DNA of 64,000 nucleotides from Rhodanobacter spathiphylli B39 (GCF_000264295.1 NZ_AJXT01000018.1:1-64000), one strand, 5' to 3'. Shown: positions 1 to 9,607, numbered from the stretch's first letter. Made by a program: numbers and translations. The notes: a model not told the origin generated them from the letters alone.

Positions 1-152
1 AAGTGGTTTTCTTCACAGGCCCCGACTGGAAGTCGCGGCGTGGCGGCGTCATCATGACGCCTGGCCCGCCCGTCCCCGATCCATGGCGAAGCGTTCGCAC
101 CCGCCGCATCCGCGCGGCGGCCGCGCAATGATTCGTCGTCGCAGGAGTCTCC

Positions 153-1469
153 ATGTCCGACCTGTTCGCCCCGCTGTATCCTCAGCACCTCGCCACCGTG
201 CGCGAACGTGCCGACCGCGCGCTGGCGCTGGGCGGCTACGACCACCTGCTGGTCGCCGCCGGCACGCCACCGGGCAAGTTCCTCGACGACCAGGACTACC
301 CGTTCGTGGCCAATCCGCACTTCAGGCACTGGCTGCCGCTGACCGACGCGCCGGGCAGCTGGATCGCGTACACGCCGGGCAGCAAGCCGAAGCTGGTCTT
401 CGTGCAACCGCGCGACTACTGGCACGTGGTACCTGCGGCGCCCCACGGCTACTGGGTGGAGCACTTCGACATCGTGATCGTGCGCAGCGCCGCCGAAGCG
501 ATCGCCCAACTGCCCGCCGGCAGGCGCGCGGTGATCGCCGCCGCCTGCCCCGTCACCGATGGCGTGGAGGCGAACAACCCGCCGGCCGTGCTCGATTACC
601 TGCACTGGCACCGCAGCTACAAGACGCCGTACGAACTGGCCCTGATGCGCGAAGCCAGCCGCATCGGCACGCGCGCCCATCGCGCCGCCGAAGCGGCGTT
701 CCGCGCCGGCGAAAGCGAGTTCGGCATCCACATGGCCTATCTCGCCGCCGCGAAACAGATCGATGCCGAGTTGCCCTACGCCAGCATCGTGGCCTTGAAC
801 GAACACGGCGCGGTGCTGCACTACACGCACTTCGACCGCACGCCGCCAGCGGCGTCGCGCTCGTTCCTGATCGACGCCGGCGCCAGCGCGGCGGGTTACG
901 CCAGCGACATCACCCGCACCTACGCCTCGCCGCACGCAGGCGAATTCCAGGCGCTGATCGACAGCGTCGACGCCGCGCAGCGCGGCTTCGCGGCGAAAGT
1001 GCGCGCCGGGCAGAGCTACCCCGAGCTGCACATCCACGCCCACCACGTGCTGGCCGGCGTGCTGCGCGAGCATGGCTTCCTGCGCATGAGCGCCGAAAGC
1101 GCGATCGAATCCGGCGTGACCAGCGCGTTCTTTCCGCACGGCCTGGGCCATCCGATCGGCCTGCAGGTGCACGACGTGGCCGGTTTCCAGCAGGGCGAAC
1201 GCGGCGGCAGCATCGCGCGTCCGGACGGCCATCCGTACCTGCGCATGACCCGCGTGCTGGAGCCGGGCATGGTGGTGACGATCGAGCCCGGCCTGTACTT
1301 CATCGACATGCTGCTGGCCGAACTGCGCGACAAGCCGGTCGCGGCCGACATCGACTGGGCGAAGGTCGACCACTTTCGCCAGTACGGCGGCATCCGCATC
1401 GAGGACGACGTGGCATGCACCGATGGCGAACCGGAAAACCTCACCCGGGATGCGTTCGGCATGCCGTAA
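153..1469 (+). CDS. pepQ: Xaa-Pro dipeptidase (prolidase) PepQ
   Basis: Cytoplasmic dimetal peptidase of the M24B (pita-bread) family that hydrolyses Xaa-Pro dipeptides. The product has 438 aa, the usual PepQ length: an N-terminal creatinase-type domain to about residue 170, then the catalytic domain. The five metal-ligand motifs are visible in order: IDAG, SDITRT, HGLGHPIGL, IEPGLY and IRIEDD. The ATG at 153 follows an AGGAG at 143-147. It is the first gene of the window and a second M24 peptidase, pepP, lies 3.5 kb downstream. The upstream 152 bases show no gene. Confidence 0.93.
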   Translation: MSDLFAPLYPQHLATVRERADRALALGGYDHLLVAAGTPPGKFLDDQDYPFVANPHFRHWLPLTDAPGSWIAYTPGSKPKLVFVQPRDYWHVVPAAPHGYWVEHFDIVIVRSAAEAIAQLPAGRRAVIAAACPVTDGVEANNPPAVLDYLHWHRSYKTPYELALMREASRIGTRAHRAAEAAFRAGESEFGIHMAYLAAAKQIDAELPYASIVALNEHGAVLHYTHFDRTPPAASRSFLIDAGASAAGYASDITRTYASPHAGEFQALIDSVDAAQRGFAAKVRAGQSYPELHIHAHHVLAGVLREHGFLRMSAESAIESGVTSAFFPHGLGHPIGLQVHDVAGFQQGERGGSIARPDGHPYLRMTRVLEPGMVVTIEPGLYFIDMLLAELRDKPVAADIDWAKVDHFRQYGGIRIEDDVACTDGEPENLTRDAFGMP

Positions 1470-1551
1470 GCCGCTGCTGCGACATTCGTCCACATGGCCG
1501 AGACGTCGCCGCGGCGTATGCTGACGGTCAGGCAAGGCCCGGATTCGTCGC

Positions 1552-1782
1552 ATGTCCAGTTCCCCGGTTTCCAGCATGTCCGCCGAGACCTTCGGCACGT
1601 CGCCGCAGCCATTGCGGCGGTTGAGCCTTGAACTGCTCGCGATCATCGCGCTGAAGATCGCGGCGCTGACGCTGATCTGGTGGGTCGTGTTTGCGCCGCA
1701 GCCGAAGCCTGACACCAGCGCGGAGGCGATCGCTCGGCGACTCGCCCCCGCACCCCAAGCCGCCGCGGAAACCCGCCCATGA
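1552..1782 (+). CDS. cydP: cytochrome bd oxidase small subunit CydP
   Basis: Small protein of 76 aa with one hydrophobic segment (about residues 28-47, LLAIIALKIAALTLIWWVVF) between a Ser/Pro-rich N-terminus and an Ala/Pro-rich tail. Its position directly before cydA, with the stop overlapping the cydA start, matches the CydP family found in Xanthomonadales, a putative single-pass accessory subunit of cytochrome bd. An internal ATG at 1576 could also be used. A TATGCT hexamer at 1517-1522 could be the -10 of the operon. The role of CydP is inferred from context, not from catalytic motifs. Confidence 0.8.
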   Translation: MSSSPVSSMSAETFGTSPQPLRRLSLELLAIIALKIAALTLIWWVVFAPQPKPDTSAEAIARRLAPAPQAAAETRP

Positions 1783-3356
1783 TCATCGATGCCGATGTCG
1801 TCACGCTGTCGCGCCTGCAGTTCGCGCTGACGGCGATGTACCACTTCCTGTTCGTGCCGCTGACCCTGGGCCTGGTGTGGATGCTGGCCATCATGGAGAG
1901 CGTCTACGTGATGACCGGACGCGAGGTGTGGAAGCAGATGGTGCGCTTCTGGGGCGTGCTGTTCGGCATCAACTTCGCGATGGGCGTGGCCACCGGAGTG
2001 ACCATGGAATTCCAGTTCGGCATGAACTGGGCGTACTACTCGCACTACGTGGGCGACATCTTCGGCGCGCCGCTGGCGATCGAGGGACTGATGGCGTTCT
2101 TCCTGGAGGCCACCCTGATCGGCGTGTTCTTCATGGGCTGGGATCGCATCTCGCGGATCAAGCACCTGCTGGTGACCTGGTTCCTCGCGCTGGGCACCAG
2201 CCTGTCGGCGTTGTGGATCCTGGTCGCCAATGCCTGGATGCAGCACCCGGTCGGCTCGGAATTCAACCCGACCACGATGCGGATGGAGGTGACCTCGTTC
2301 TCCGAGGTGTTCTTCAACCCGGTGGCGCAGGAAAAATTCGTGCACACGGTGAGCGCCGGTTACGTGCTGGGTGCGATGTTCGTGCTGTCGATCAGCGCGT
2401 GGTACCTGCTGCGCGGGCGCAACGTGGATTTCGCCAAACGCTCGATGACCGTGGCCGCGAGCTTCGGCCTGGCCGCGGCGCTGTCGGTGGTGGTGCTGGG
2501 GGACGCCTCGGGCTACACGGTGTCGCTGAACCAGAAGATGAAGATGGCCGCGATCGAGGCGATGTGGCACACCGAACCGGCGCCAGCCCCGTTCACCGTG
2601 TTTGGACTTCCGGACGTGCAGCGACGCAGCACGGACTATGCCGTGAAAATCCCCTGGGTCATGGGCCTGATCGGCACCCGCTCGATCGACGAGACGATGC
2701 CCGGCATCGCCGAGCTGGTGGAGACCGCCAAGGGTCGCATCGGCACCGGCATCCAGGCCTACGACGCCATGCTGGTGCTGCGTCAGGACAGGAACAATGC
2801 GAAAGCCAGGGCCACGCTGGCCGCGCACGACAAGGACCTGGGCTACGCGCTGCTGCTGAAGAAGTATGTCGACGACCCGCGCCAGGCCACGCCGGCGGAT
2901 ATCCAGAAGGCCGCCGACAGCACCATCCCCAACGTGCCGGTACTGTTCTGGGCGTTCCGCATCATGGTCGGTTGCGGCTTCTATTTCATCGCGCTGTTCG
3001 CGTTCTCGTTCTGGAAGGCCAGCACCCGCAAGCTCGATACGCAGCGCTGGTACCTGCGTCTGGCGCTGTGGAGTCTGCCGCTGCCCTGGGTCGCGATCGA
3101 ACTGGGCTGGGTCGTCGCCGAGTACGGCCGCCAGCCGTGGGCCATCGAGGGTGTATTGCCCACCGCGCTGGGCGTGTCATCGGTGAGCGCGGGCCAGGTG
3201 ATGACTTCGCTGGGCGGTTTCGTGCTGTTCTACACCGCGCTGGCGGTGGTCGACGTGTTCCTGATGCTGAAGTTCGTGCGCAAGGGGCCGGATGGCCTGG
3301 GCATCTGGCCGTCCACGGATGGCCCCCTCTTGCCTGCGGAAAGAGGGTTGGGATGA
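1779..3356 (+). CDS. cydA: cytochrome bd ubiquinol oxidase subunit I
   Basis: Haem-carrying subunit of the quinol oxidase that reduces oxygen to water in the inner membrane with high affinity and without proton pumping. The product has 525 aa, near the length of E. coli CydA, and many membrane segments. His22 in MYHFLF corresponds to the axial haem b595 ligand, and GRQPW at 450-454 is the conserved signature near the haems. The start overlaps the end of cydP by 4 bases, and cydB follows after a 117-base gap containing a short inverted repeat. Length suggests the long Q-loop form. Confidence 0.96.
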   Translation: MIIDADVVTLSRLQFALTAMYHFLFVPLTLGLVWMLAIMESVYVMTGREVWKQMVRFWGVLFGINFAMGVATGVTMEFQFGMNWAYYSHYVGDIFGAPLAIEGLMAFFLEATLIGVFFMGWDRISRIKHLLVTWFLALGTSLSALWILVANAWMQHPVGSEFNPTTMRMEVTSFSEVFFNPVAQEKFVHTVSAGYVLGAMFVLSISAWYLLRGRNVDFAKRSMTVAASFGLAAALSVVVLGDASGYTVSLNQKMKMAAIEAMWHTEPAPAPFTVFGLPDVQRRSTDYAVKIPWVMGLIGTRSIDETMPGIAELVETAKGRIGTGIQAYDAMLVLRQDRNNAKARATLAAHDKDLGYALLLKKYVDDPRQATPADIQKAADSTIPNVPVLFWAFRIMVGCGFYFIALFAFSFWKASTRKLDTQRWYLRLALWSLPLPWVAIELGWVVAEYGRQPWAIEGVLPTALGVSSVSAGQVMTSLGGFVLFYTALAVVDVFLMLKFVRKGPDGLGIWPSTDGPLLPAERGLG

Positions 3357-3473
3357 TGGGCTGGGCTGGCGACGTGCACACGTTGAAGCGTGCTTCGATC
3401 AGCACCATGGCGAGCACCCGCCCCTCACCTCGATCCTCTCCACGAGGGGCAGCTGAGGCAAAGGAGAAAGGCG

Positions 3474-4604
3474 ATGTTTGATTATGAAAGCCTGCGGGTG
3501 ATCTGGTGGGCCCTCCTCGGCACGCTGCTGATCGGCTTCGCGATCATGGACGGCTTCGACTTCGGCGTCGCCGCGTTGCTGAAGCTGCTGGGCCGCGACA
3601 ACGAGGAACGACAGGTGCTGCTGGAAGGCATCGAGCCGACCTGGGAAGGCAACCAGGTGTGGTTCATCCTGGCCGGCGGCGCCGCCTTCGCGGCGTGGCC
3701 GATGCTGTACGCGGTGTCGTTCTCGGGCATGTACTTCGCCATCGCGCTGGTGCTGCTGGCGCTGATCCTGCGCCCGGTCGGTTTCAACTTCCGCGGCAAG
3801 ATCCACGACCCGCGCTGGGCTTCCCTGTGGGACTGGGTGCTGAGCGGCTCCGGACTGGTGGTGATGCTGGTGGCCGGCGTGGCGTTCGGCAATCTGTTCC
3901 TGGGCCTGCCGTTCCGCTTCGACGGCGATCTGCGGATGAGCTGGCAGGGCAGCTTCTTCGACCTGCTGCACCCGTTCGCGCTGCTGTGCGGCCTGGTCTC
4001 GCTGGCCATGCTGCTGGCGCACGGCAGCTGTTTCGCCGCGATGAAGGCCGACCACGCCATCGCGGCGCGGGCGGTGGTGGTCGGACGCTGGACCACCCTG
4101 CTGTTCGCCGTGCTGTACGTGCTGGCCGGGGTGTGGCTGGCCTGGGGCATCCCCGGCCATGCCATCGCCGGGCCGGTGGTGACCGATGGCCCGGCCAACC
4201 CGCTGTTCAAGCAGGTCGCGGTGGGCGGCAGCTGGTTTGCGGGCTACATGCAGTATCCCTGGTTCTGGCTGGCACCGTTGCTGGCACTGGCCTCGGCCGT
4301 GGGCGTGCAGGCCCTGATCGGCCGGCGCAGTTTGGCCGGCTTCATCGCCAGCAGCCTGATGGTGGGCGGCACGATCGCCTCGGCCGGGTTTGCGCTGTTT
4401 CCGTTCCTGCTGCCCTCCAGCCTGGACCCGCGGTCCGGCCTGACCGTATGGGATGCCTCGTCCAGTCGTGGGACCCTGCAGCTGATGCTGCTGGCCACCG
4501 CGGTGCTGTTGCCGATCGTCATGCTCTATACCGGCTGGGTCTATCGGGTGATGCGCGGACGGGTGACGCTGGAGCAGGTGCGCAAGGCGCACGGCGGTTA
4601 TTGA
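3474..4604 (+). CDS. cydB: cytochrome bd ubiquinol oxidase subunit II
   Basis: Second integral membrane subunit of cytochrome bd, 376 aa with eight or nine membrane segments. It starts [12 protein letters not shown], with the typical family segments [10 protein letters not shown] and [13 protein letters not shown] early in the chain. The ATG at 3474 is chosen because an AGGAGA lies 10 bases upstream and the family begins here; the 28 codons open upstream encode non-conserved sequence. cydX follows after 15 bases. Confidence 0.96.
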   Translation: MFDYESLRVIWWALLGTLLIGFAIMDGFDFGVAALLKLLGRDNEERQVLLEGIEPTWEGNQVWFILAGGAAFAAWPMLYAVSFSGMYFAIALVLLALILRPVGFNFRGKIHDPRWASLWDWVLSGSGLVVMLVAGVAFGNLFLGLPFRFDGDLRMSWQGSFFDLLHPFALLCGLVSLAMLLAHGSCFAAMKADHAIAARAVVVGRWTTLLFAVLYVLAGVWLAWGIPGHAIAGPVVTDGPANPLFKQVAVGGSWFAGYMQYPWFWLAPLLALASAVGVQALIGRRSLAGFIASSLMVGGTIASAGFALFPFLLPSSLDPRSGLTVWDASSSRGTLQLMLLATAVLLPIVMLYTGWVYRVMRGRVTLEQVRKAHGGY

Positions 4605-4619
4605 AAGGAGTACGAACCG

Positions 4620-4760
4620 ATGTGGTATTTCTCGTGGATCCTCGGCCTGGGCCTGGCTTGCGCCTTCGCCATCCTCAACGCGATGTGGTACGAGGTGCAC
4701 GCCACGGACGAGGCGAATCGCCAACTGACCGATGCCGAACTGCCGGACGAATTGAGCTAG
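4620..4760 (+). CDS. cydX: cytochrome bd small subunit CydX
   Basis: Forty-six-residue single-pass membrane protein beginning MWYFSWILGLGLACAF, which matches the CydX/YbgT family: a W-x-F-x-W start, one transmembrane helix and an acidic tail. CydX stabilises the CydAB oxidase. An AAAGGAG lies 10 bases before the ATG. The stop codon TAG is the first three bases of a palindromic element (4758-4923), so the repeat supplies the gene's terminus. Confidence 0.9.
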   Translation: MWYFSWILGLGLACAFAILNAMWYEVHATDEANRQLTDAELPDELS

Positions 4761-4923
4761 GAGCGTGGGTCGCAGAAACGTTCGTGGCGAAAAGTTGCCT
4801 GCGCCGGGACAGTTTTTCGACGATTCGCCGGCCCATAGTCATTCTATGGGTCAAGAATCGGCGGAAAAATGGACCAAGCAGGCGACTTTGCAGACCGAAC
4901 GGTTCCTGCGACCCACGCTCCTA
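4758..4923. repeat. 166-bp imperfect palindromic repeat element between cydX and pepP
   Basis: The left end TAGGAGCGTGGGTCGCAG is the exact reverse complement of the right end CTGCGACCCACGCTCCTA. The interior also pairs, imperfectly, down to a CCCATAG/CTATGGG hairpin at the centre (about 4831-4850). The transcript would fold into one long hairpin. There is no coding capacity, so it looks like a non-autonomous REP/MITE-type element. It sits exactly between the convergent genes cydX and pepP and contributes both of their TAG stop codons. It could also act as a bidirectional terminator. Confidence 0.85.
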
Positions 4924-6261
4924 GCGCGCGGCCAGCAGTGCCTCGATCTCCTCGGCCTGCCGGGGCATCGCCGCGGTGAGCACCTCGTTGCCGTCGCGGG
5001 TGACCGCCACGTCGTCCTCGATGCGGATGCCGATGCCGCGCCAGCGCTCGGCCACCGAGCGGTCGTCCGGCGGCACGTACAACCCCGGCTCGACGGTCAA
5101 CACCATGCCCGGCTCGAGCAGGCGCGACTCGCCGTCGATGCGGTAGTCGCCCACGTCATGCACGTCCAGTCCCAGCCAGTGGCCGGTCTTGGCCGGGAAG
5201 AACCGCTGATAGCTGCCATCGGCCACCGCGGCATCGGCGCTGCCCTTGAGCAGGCCGAGCTCGCACAGGCCCTCGCTCAGCACGCGCACCGCCGCGAGAT
5301 GCGCCGCGTTGAACGGACGGCCGGGACGGACCTCGTCGATCGCCGCCAGCTGGGCGGCCAGCACCACTTCATACAGCGCCCGCTGCTCGCGGCTGTAACG
5401 GCCGTTGACGGGAAACGTCCTGCTGATGTCGGAAGCGTAGCAATCCCACTCGGCGCCCGCATCGATCAGCAGCAGGTCGCCGTCACACAGTCGCGCCCGG
5501 TTGTTCTGATAGTGCATCACGCAGGCGTTGGCGCCGCCAGCGACGATCGGCACGAACGCCGGCACCGCGCCCCGGCTGCGCATGACCCGCAGCAGTTCGG
5601 CCTCCACTTCGTACTCGTGGCGTCCGGGCCTGGCCGCGCCCAGCGCCGCCATGTGCGCTTCCACCGCGATCCCCGCCGCCGCGCGCATCAGTCGCAGTTC
5701 GGCCCTCGACTTGTACAGCCGCAGGTCGTGCAACAGGTGGCCCAGCGCCACGAATTCCTTGGGCACCACGCCGCCGCCGCGCAACTGGCGCAGGCGGCGC
5801 ATCCAGCCCAGCAGTTGCGCGTCAAACTGGGGCTCGCGGCCGAAATGGCAGTACACGCGGGCACGGCCCTCGATCATGCCGGGCAGGATGTCGTCGATGT
5901 CATCGATCGGGAACGCATCGTCCATGCCGTAACCGGCCACCGCCTGTTCGGTGCCGATCGCATGGCCGTGCCAGCGCTCGCGCTCGGCATCGCGCTCGCG
6001 ACAGAACAGCACCACTTCGCCGTGCTGGCGCCCGGGCAACAGCGCCAGCACGGCGTCGCTTTCCGGGAAGCCGGCCAGGTAGTGGAAGTCCGAGTCCTGC
6101 CGGTACGGCCAGGCGGCGTCCGCGTTGCGCATGCGCTCGGGCGCGGCGGCGACCAGCAGCACGGCGTCCTCGCCGGCCATCTTCATCAGCTGGCGACGGC
6201 GACGGGCGAATTCCTCGGGGTCGATCGCCGCAGGGGTCGAGCCGTGTTCGACCGGTATCAA
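4921..6261 (-). CDS. pepP: Xaa-Pro aminopeptidase PepP
   Basis: Proline aminopeptidase that removes the N-terminal residue before proline; M24B family, dimetal, cytoplasmic. It has 446 aa with an N-terminal domain opening in the PepP-like stretch EEFARRRRQLM. The catalytic motifs LLIDAG, SDISRTF, TGHWLGLDVHD, TVEPGLY and IRIEDD are all present. The best start is TTG at 6261, which overlaps the ygfB stop in a TTGA junction; no upstream ATG fits. The stop codon lies inside the palindromic element at 4758-4923. The ygfB-pepP pair is conserved in gammaproteobacteria. Confidence 0.93.
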   Translation of the reverse strand: MIPVEHGSTPAAIDPEEFARRRRQLMKMAGEDAVLLVAAAPERMRNADAAWPYRQDSDFHYLAGFPESDAVLALLPGRQHGEVVLFCRERDAERERWHGHAIGTEQAVAGYGMDDAFPIDDIDDILPGMIEGRARVYCHFGREPQFDAQLLGWMRRLRQLRGGGVVPKEFVALGHLLHDLRLYKSRAELRLMRAAAGIAVEAHMAALGAARPGRHEYEVEAELLRVMRSRGAVPAFVPIVAGGANACVMHYQNNRARLCDGDLLLIDAGAEWDCYASDISRTFPVNGRYSREQRALYEVVLAAQLAAIDEVRPGRPFNAAHLAAVRVLSEGLCELGLLKGSADAAVADGSYQRFFPAKTGHWLGLDVHDVGDYRIDGESRLLEPGMVLTVEPGLYVPPDDRSVAERWRGIGIRIEDDVAVTRDGNEVLTAAMPRQAEEIEALLAAR

Positions 6262-6821
6262 TGCACGCTGCCGCTGGACGCCGGATCATGCCGGTTGCAC
6301 TCGGCATGCAGCAGCAGCGCGCCGACCCGAACGAACTCCTGCACCTCGATCAGCGCATCCTCGTCTTCGTCCTCGTTGTTGAAGTCGAACGAAGAGGCGG
6401 CGATGGTGCCAAAGTCGCGCAGGATCTCCTGCGCCTCCTCCGACAATGACGCGTGCGCCGCGGTACCAGCCAGGCCGAAGCCGCCGAGGAAGCCGCGACA
6501 CCAGTCCACCACCGCCTCGGCGCGTTCGACCAGCGGGCGATCGTCATCGGGCAGCAGCGGCTCGAAGCCCAGTTCGCTGTCGGCCAGCTCGCGCTCGCAC
6601 TGGCGGGTCAGTCGCTGCAGCAGCGCAAGATCCTCGGCCGTGGGGTCGGTCGCCTCGCCATCCAGCTGCAGGGCGGCAAGCACGTCGCCGCCCTGCGGAC
6701 GGGCGCCGCCGGCCAGGTAGCCGCACAGCGACCCGTGCAGTTCGCTGGCTTCGGTGCCCAGTCGCAGACGCATGACCAGCGCATCGATATCATCGTGGCC
6801 GATCGGCCCGGTAGCCGCCAT
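6258..6821 (-). CDS. ygfB: UPF0149 family protein YgfB
   Basis: Protein of 187 aa in the YgfB/YecA (UPF0149) family, recognised by ELHGSLCGYLAG near the N-terminus, WCRGFLGGFG in the middle, and an acidic stretch with FNNEDEDED near the end. The molecular role is not well defined; in other gammaproteobacteria it is linked to gene regulation. The ATG at 6821 has AAGGAG 8 bases upstream and is preferred over an in-frame start 60 bases further up. It is translationally coupled to pepP. Confidence 0.87.
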   Translation of the reverse strand: MAATGPIGHDDIDALVMRLRLGTEASELHGSLCGYLAGGARPQGGDVLAALQLDGEATDPTAEDLALLQRLTRQCERELADSELGFEPLLPDDDRPLVERAEAVVDWCRGFLGGFGLAGTAAHASLSEEAQEILRDFGTIAASSFDFNNEDEDEDALIEVQEFVRVGALLLHAECNRHDPASSGSVH

Positions 6822-6918
6822 GGCGGTGCTCCTTCGCAAGAATGGCGGCCAGTTTAATGCACCGGGCGGCGCCCTCCGCACCCGTCGACCGGCTCGCAGA
6901 TTTCCCGCAACGTCCTGC

Positions 6919-6931
6919 TATAGTTTCGGGC
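6919..6931 (+). promoter_or_regulatory. candidate -10 giving a leaderless transcript of the TIGR02449-zapA operon
   Basis: TATAGT at 6919-6924 is a good sigma-70 -10 hexamer. It ends only 7 bases before the ATG at 6932, so the expected start of transcription is at or next to the first codon. No clear -35 and no Shine-Dalgarno sequence are visible. Confidence 0.45.
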
Positions 6932-7171
6932 ATGAGCACGCCCGATCCCGCCCCGTCCGATCCGGTTCACCAGCAGTTGGCCGCGCTGGCCCGCCAGCTT
7001 GACCATTTGCTGGAGACGGTGCGCCGGCTGAACGAGGAAAACCGCAGCCTGCGGCAGAGCCAGGAACAATTGTCCGGCGAGCGCGCCGGCCTGATGGCGC
7101 GCAACGAACAGGCCCGCAGCCGCGTCGAGGCGATGATCCAGCGCCTGAAGTCGCTGGAGAGCAACGGCTGA
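6932..7171 (+). CDS. TIGR02449 family coiled-coil protein
   Basis: Seventy-nine-residue, highly charged protein that is almost entirely a predicted coiled coil (heptads through LARQLDHLLETVRRLNEENR). Short proteins of this type (TIGR02449) regularly precede zapA in gammaproteobacteria, and the product resembles ZapB in architecture, so a role in the division ring is an inference from context. The ATG at 6932 is chosen because the protein proper begins there and a -10 lies directly upstream; 30 upstream codons are unlikely to be coding. Its TGA overlaps the zapA ATG by one base. Confidence 0.85.
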   Translation: MSTPDPAPSDPVHQQLAALARQLDHLLETVRRLNEENRSLRQSQEQLSGERAGLMARNEQARSRVEAMIQRLKSLESNG

Positions 7172-7485
7172 TGAGCACACCCGCCAGTGAACCGGTCGCG
7201 CTGCGACTGATCGACCGCGAATTCCTGATCGCCTGCGCGCCCGAAGAACGCGAAGGCCTGCTCGAAGCCGCCGGCTTTCTCGATCGCAAGATGCGCGAAC
7301 TGCGTGCGAACGCCAAGGCACCCAGCTTCGAACGACTGGCCGTGCTGGCCGCGATCAGCGTGGCGCACGAATTCCTCGGCCTGCGCAAGCAGCATGAAAG
7401 CCGGGAACAGCGCCTGAGCGACGGCCTTGCCACCTTGCAGCGCAAGCTCGACGACGCGTTCGAGCACGAAGTGCCGAGGCGCTGA
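7171..7485 (+). CDS. zapA: cell division protein ZapA
   Basis: ZapA binds FtsZ and bundles protofilaments in the Z-ring. The 104-aa product has the usual order: a short globular N-terminal part with the typical DREFLIACAPEE segment, a helix, and a C-terminal coiled coil from about residue 60. It overlaps the preceding coiled-coil gene by one base. 6S RNA and fau follow, the classic zapA-ssrS-ygfA arrangement. Confidence 0.92.
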   Translation: MSTPASEPVALRLIDREFLIACAPEEREGLLEAAGFLDRKMRELRANAKAPSFERLAVLAAISVAHEFLGLRKQHESREQRLSDGLATLQRKLDDAFEHEVPRR

Positions 7486-7538
7486 ACCGCAGCCTGCGAC
7501 ATCCATCGCCCCAGTGGCACATTGCGGACCAAGCGCCT

Positions 7539-7544
7539 AAAATG
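7539..7544 (+). promoter_or_regulatory. -10 element of the 6S RNA promoter
   Basis: TAAAAT lies 7 bases before the inferred 5' end of 6S RNA at about 7551. The -35 region at about 7516 (GTGGCA) is weak. Confidence 0.5.
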
Positions 7545-7550
7545 GCACCC

Positions 7551-7741
7551 GGCGTTTTCTGCGATGTGCGCCAGCACACTCTTACATTTGCCTTGTTCCT
7601 ACATACGGCCCCGGGTCGGTTTCACATCGGTTGTTGTGCATGTCCGCCGCGTGCGGAAAGCCTTTAGGCCATGTAACCCTCCCACCTGATCCATCTTGGA
7701 TCAAGGTCGTTCGGTGGGCAGCGGCATCGCGGTCTACGCCA
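7551..7741 (+). ncRNA. ssrS: 6S RNA
   Basis: Transcript of about 190 nt between zapA and fau, the standard 6S locus. The 5' part (TTTTCTGCGATGTGCGCC) and the 3' part (GGCAGCGGCATCGCGG) resemble the E. coli 6S ends and can pair into the closing stem: GGCGT..GCGATG with CATCGC..ACGCC. The interior contains stem pieces typical of the long 6S hairpin, including GATCCATCTTGGATC at 7688-7702. 6S RNA mimics an open promoter and sequesters the sigma-70 holoenzyme in stationary phase. Confidence 0.88.
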
Positions 7742-7806
7742 CTTCTTATTCCCCGTTCCGATCGTCGAGCCACGACCGGGACGATCACGCCGGAGCCGCG
7801 CGCCAC

Positions 7807-8423
7807 GTGGACGTCAACGCCCAACGCCGCGATCTGCGCCAGCAACTGGCCGAACGTCGCCGCGCCCTGCCGCCGGCCGAACGCATCGCCGCGGCCCAGG
7901 GCCTGCGCCGCAGCCTGGAGCAACTGCCCGAGTATTTCACCGACGCGCGCGTGGCCGGCTACTGGGCCAGCCACGGCGAACTGCCGTTGAATCTGGTGAT
8001 CCCGCCGCTGGCCACGCGCGGCCAGCAATTCCTGCTGCCGGTGATCGGCGCGGGCCGGAAACTGCGCTTCGCACCATGGAAGGCCGGCGACCAGGTGCAG
8101 CCCAATCGCTACGGCATTCCCGAGCCGGTCGATCCGCCCGAACTGTTCGAGCCGTTCCAGATCGACCTGGTGTTGGTGCCACTGCTCGGTTTCGACCGTC
8201 GCGGCAACCGGCTCGGCCACGGCGGCGGCTACTACGACCGCGGCTTCGCCTTCCTCAACGAACAGGTGCGCCCCACCGAACCGCTGCTGGTCGGCATTGC
8301 CTACGACTTCCAGGAACTGGAAATCGTAAATGAGGAACCCTGGGATGTTCCGCTGGATTTCGTCGCCACCGACCGCGAGCTGATCGACTGCACCCTCGCC
8401 CAGCAAGACAGTGAGACTCATCC

Positions 8424-8427
<4 letters not shown>
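7807..8427 (+). CDS. fau: 5-formyltetrahydrofolate cyclo-ligase
   Basis: Converts 5-formyl-THF to 5,10-methenyl-THF using ATP (YgfA/Fau family). The product has 206 aa. The family signature is clear at the end: VPLLGFDRRGNRLGHGGGYYDR, a glycine-rich ATP/folate loop. A GTG start at 7807 is chosen, with GGAG 10 bases upstream; the open frame continues up into 6S RNA, where coding is implausible. Its TGA overlaps the next ATG in an ATGA junction. Confidence 0.9.
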
Positions 8428-8876
<449 letters not shown>

Positions 8877-8910
8877 ACGTCACCCGATCCCCTTTCACCG
8901 GAAACCATTC

Positions 8911-9552
8911 ATGAGCAACGCAAACGAGAAAAAACTGGCCGGCGAAGCCGCCATCCGCTACGTCGAGGACGGCGCCATCGTGGGCGTCGGCACCGGCTCC
9001 ACCGTGGCGTTCTTCATCGATGCGCTGGCCGACCTGAAGGACCGTATCCAGGGTGCGGTGTCGAGCTCGGAGCAATCGACCGCGCAGCTGAAGCGCCTCG
9101 GCATTCCGGTGCTGGACCTCAACGCCGCCGGCCCGCTGACCATCTACATCGACGGCGCCGACGAATGCGATCCGTACAAGCGGCTGATCAAGGGTGGCGG
9201 CGCGGCGCTGACCCGGGAGAAAATCGTGGCGGCGGCCAGCGAGAAGTTCGTCTGCATCATCGACTCCAGCAAACGGGTCGACCTGCTCGGCAAGTTCCCG
9301 GTGCCGATCGAGGTGATCCCGATGGCGCGCAGCCTGATCGGCCGCGAGATCGTCAAGCGCGGCGGCAACCCGGTCTGGCGCGACGGCGTGGTCACCGACA
9401 ATGGCAACTGGATCATCGACGTGCACGGCTGGCAGATCGTCGACCCGGCCGCGCTGGAAAGCGAGCTGAACCAGCTGGCCGGCATCGTCACCGTGGGTCT
9501 GTTCGCGCGGCGTCCCGCCGACGTGGTGCTGATCGGCGACCGGGAGATGTGA
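8911..9552 (+). CDS. rpiA: ribose-5-phosphate isomerase A
   Basis: Interconverts ribose 5-phosphate and ribulose 5-phosphate in the non-oxidative pentose phosphate pathway. The 213-aa product has [12 protein letters not shown] (phosphate loop), YIDGADECD (catalytic Asp) and [11 protein letters not shown], all conserved in RpiA. The ATG at 8911 aligns with the family start; upstream in-frame codons overlap the preceding gene. rpe, its pathway partner, is found at 55.4 kb. A strong hairpin terminator follows. Confidence 0.95.
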   Translation: MSNANEKKLAGEAAIRYVEDGAIVGVGTGSTVAFFIDALADLKDRIQGAVSSSEQSTAQLKRLGIPVLDLNAAGPLTIYIDGADECDPYKRLIKGGGAALTREKIVAAASEKFVCIIDSSKRVDLLGKFPVPIEVIPMARSLIGREIVKRGGNPVWRDGVVTDNGNWIIDVHGWQIVDPAALESELNQLAGIVTVGLFARRPADVVLIGDREM

Positions 9553-9574
9553 TTCGTCGCATCGTCCGCTTCCC

Positions 9575-9607
9575 GAAAAAAGACGGCCCTTGCGGGCCGT
9601 CTTTTGT
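9575..9607. terminator. bidirectional rho-independent terminator between rpiA and the ClC gene
   Basis: AGACGGCCC-TTGC-GGGCCGTCT stem (9581-9602) with A6 before and TTTT after. It therefore serves both the plus-strand rpiA transcript and the convergent minus-strand ClC transcript. Confidence 0.9.

Noticed and set aside
4758..4923. Insertion sequence
   Set aside because: It is only 166 bp and codes for no transposase; no target-site duplication could be defined.
4765..6720. A 651-codon plus-strand frame opposite pepP and ygfB
   Set aside because: It begins inside the palindromic element, is rich in His, Arg and Gln, and mirrors two conserved genes.
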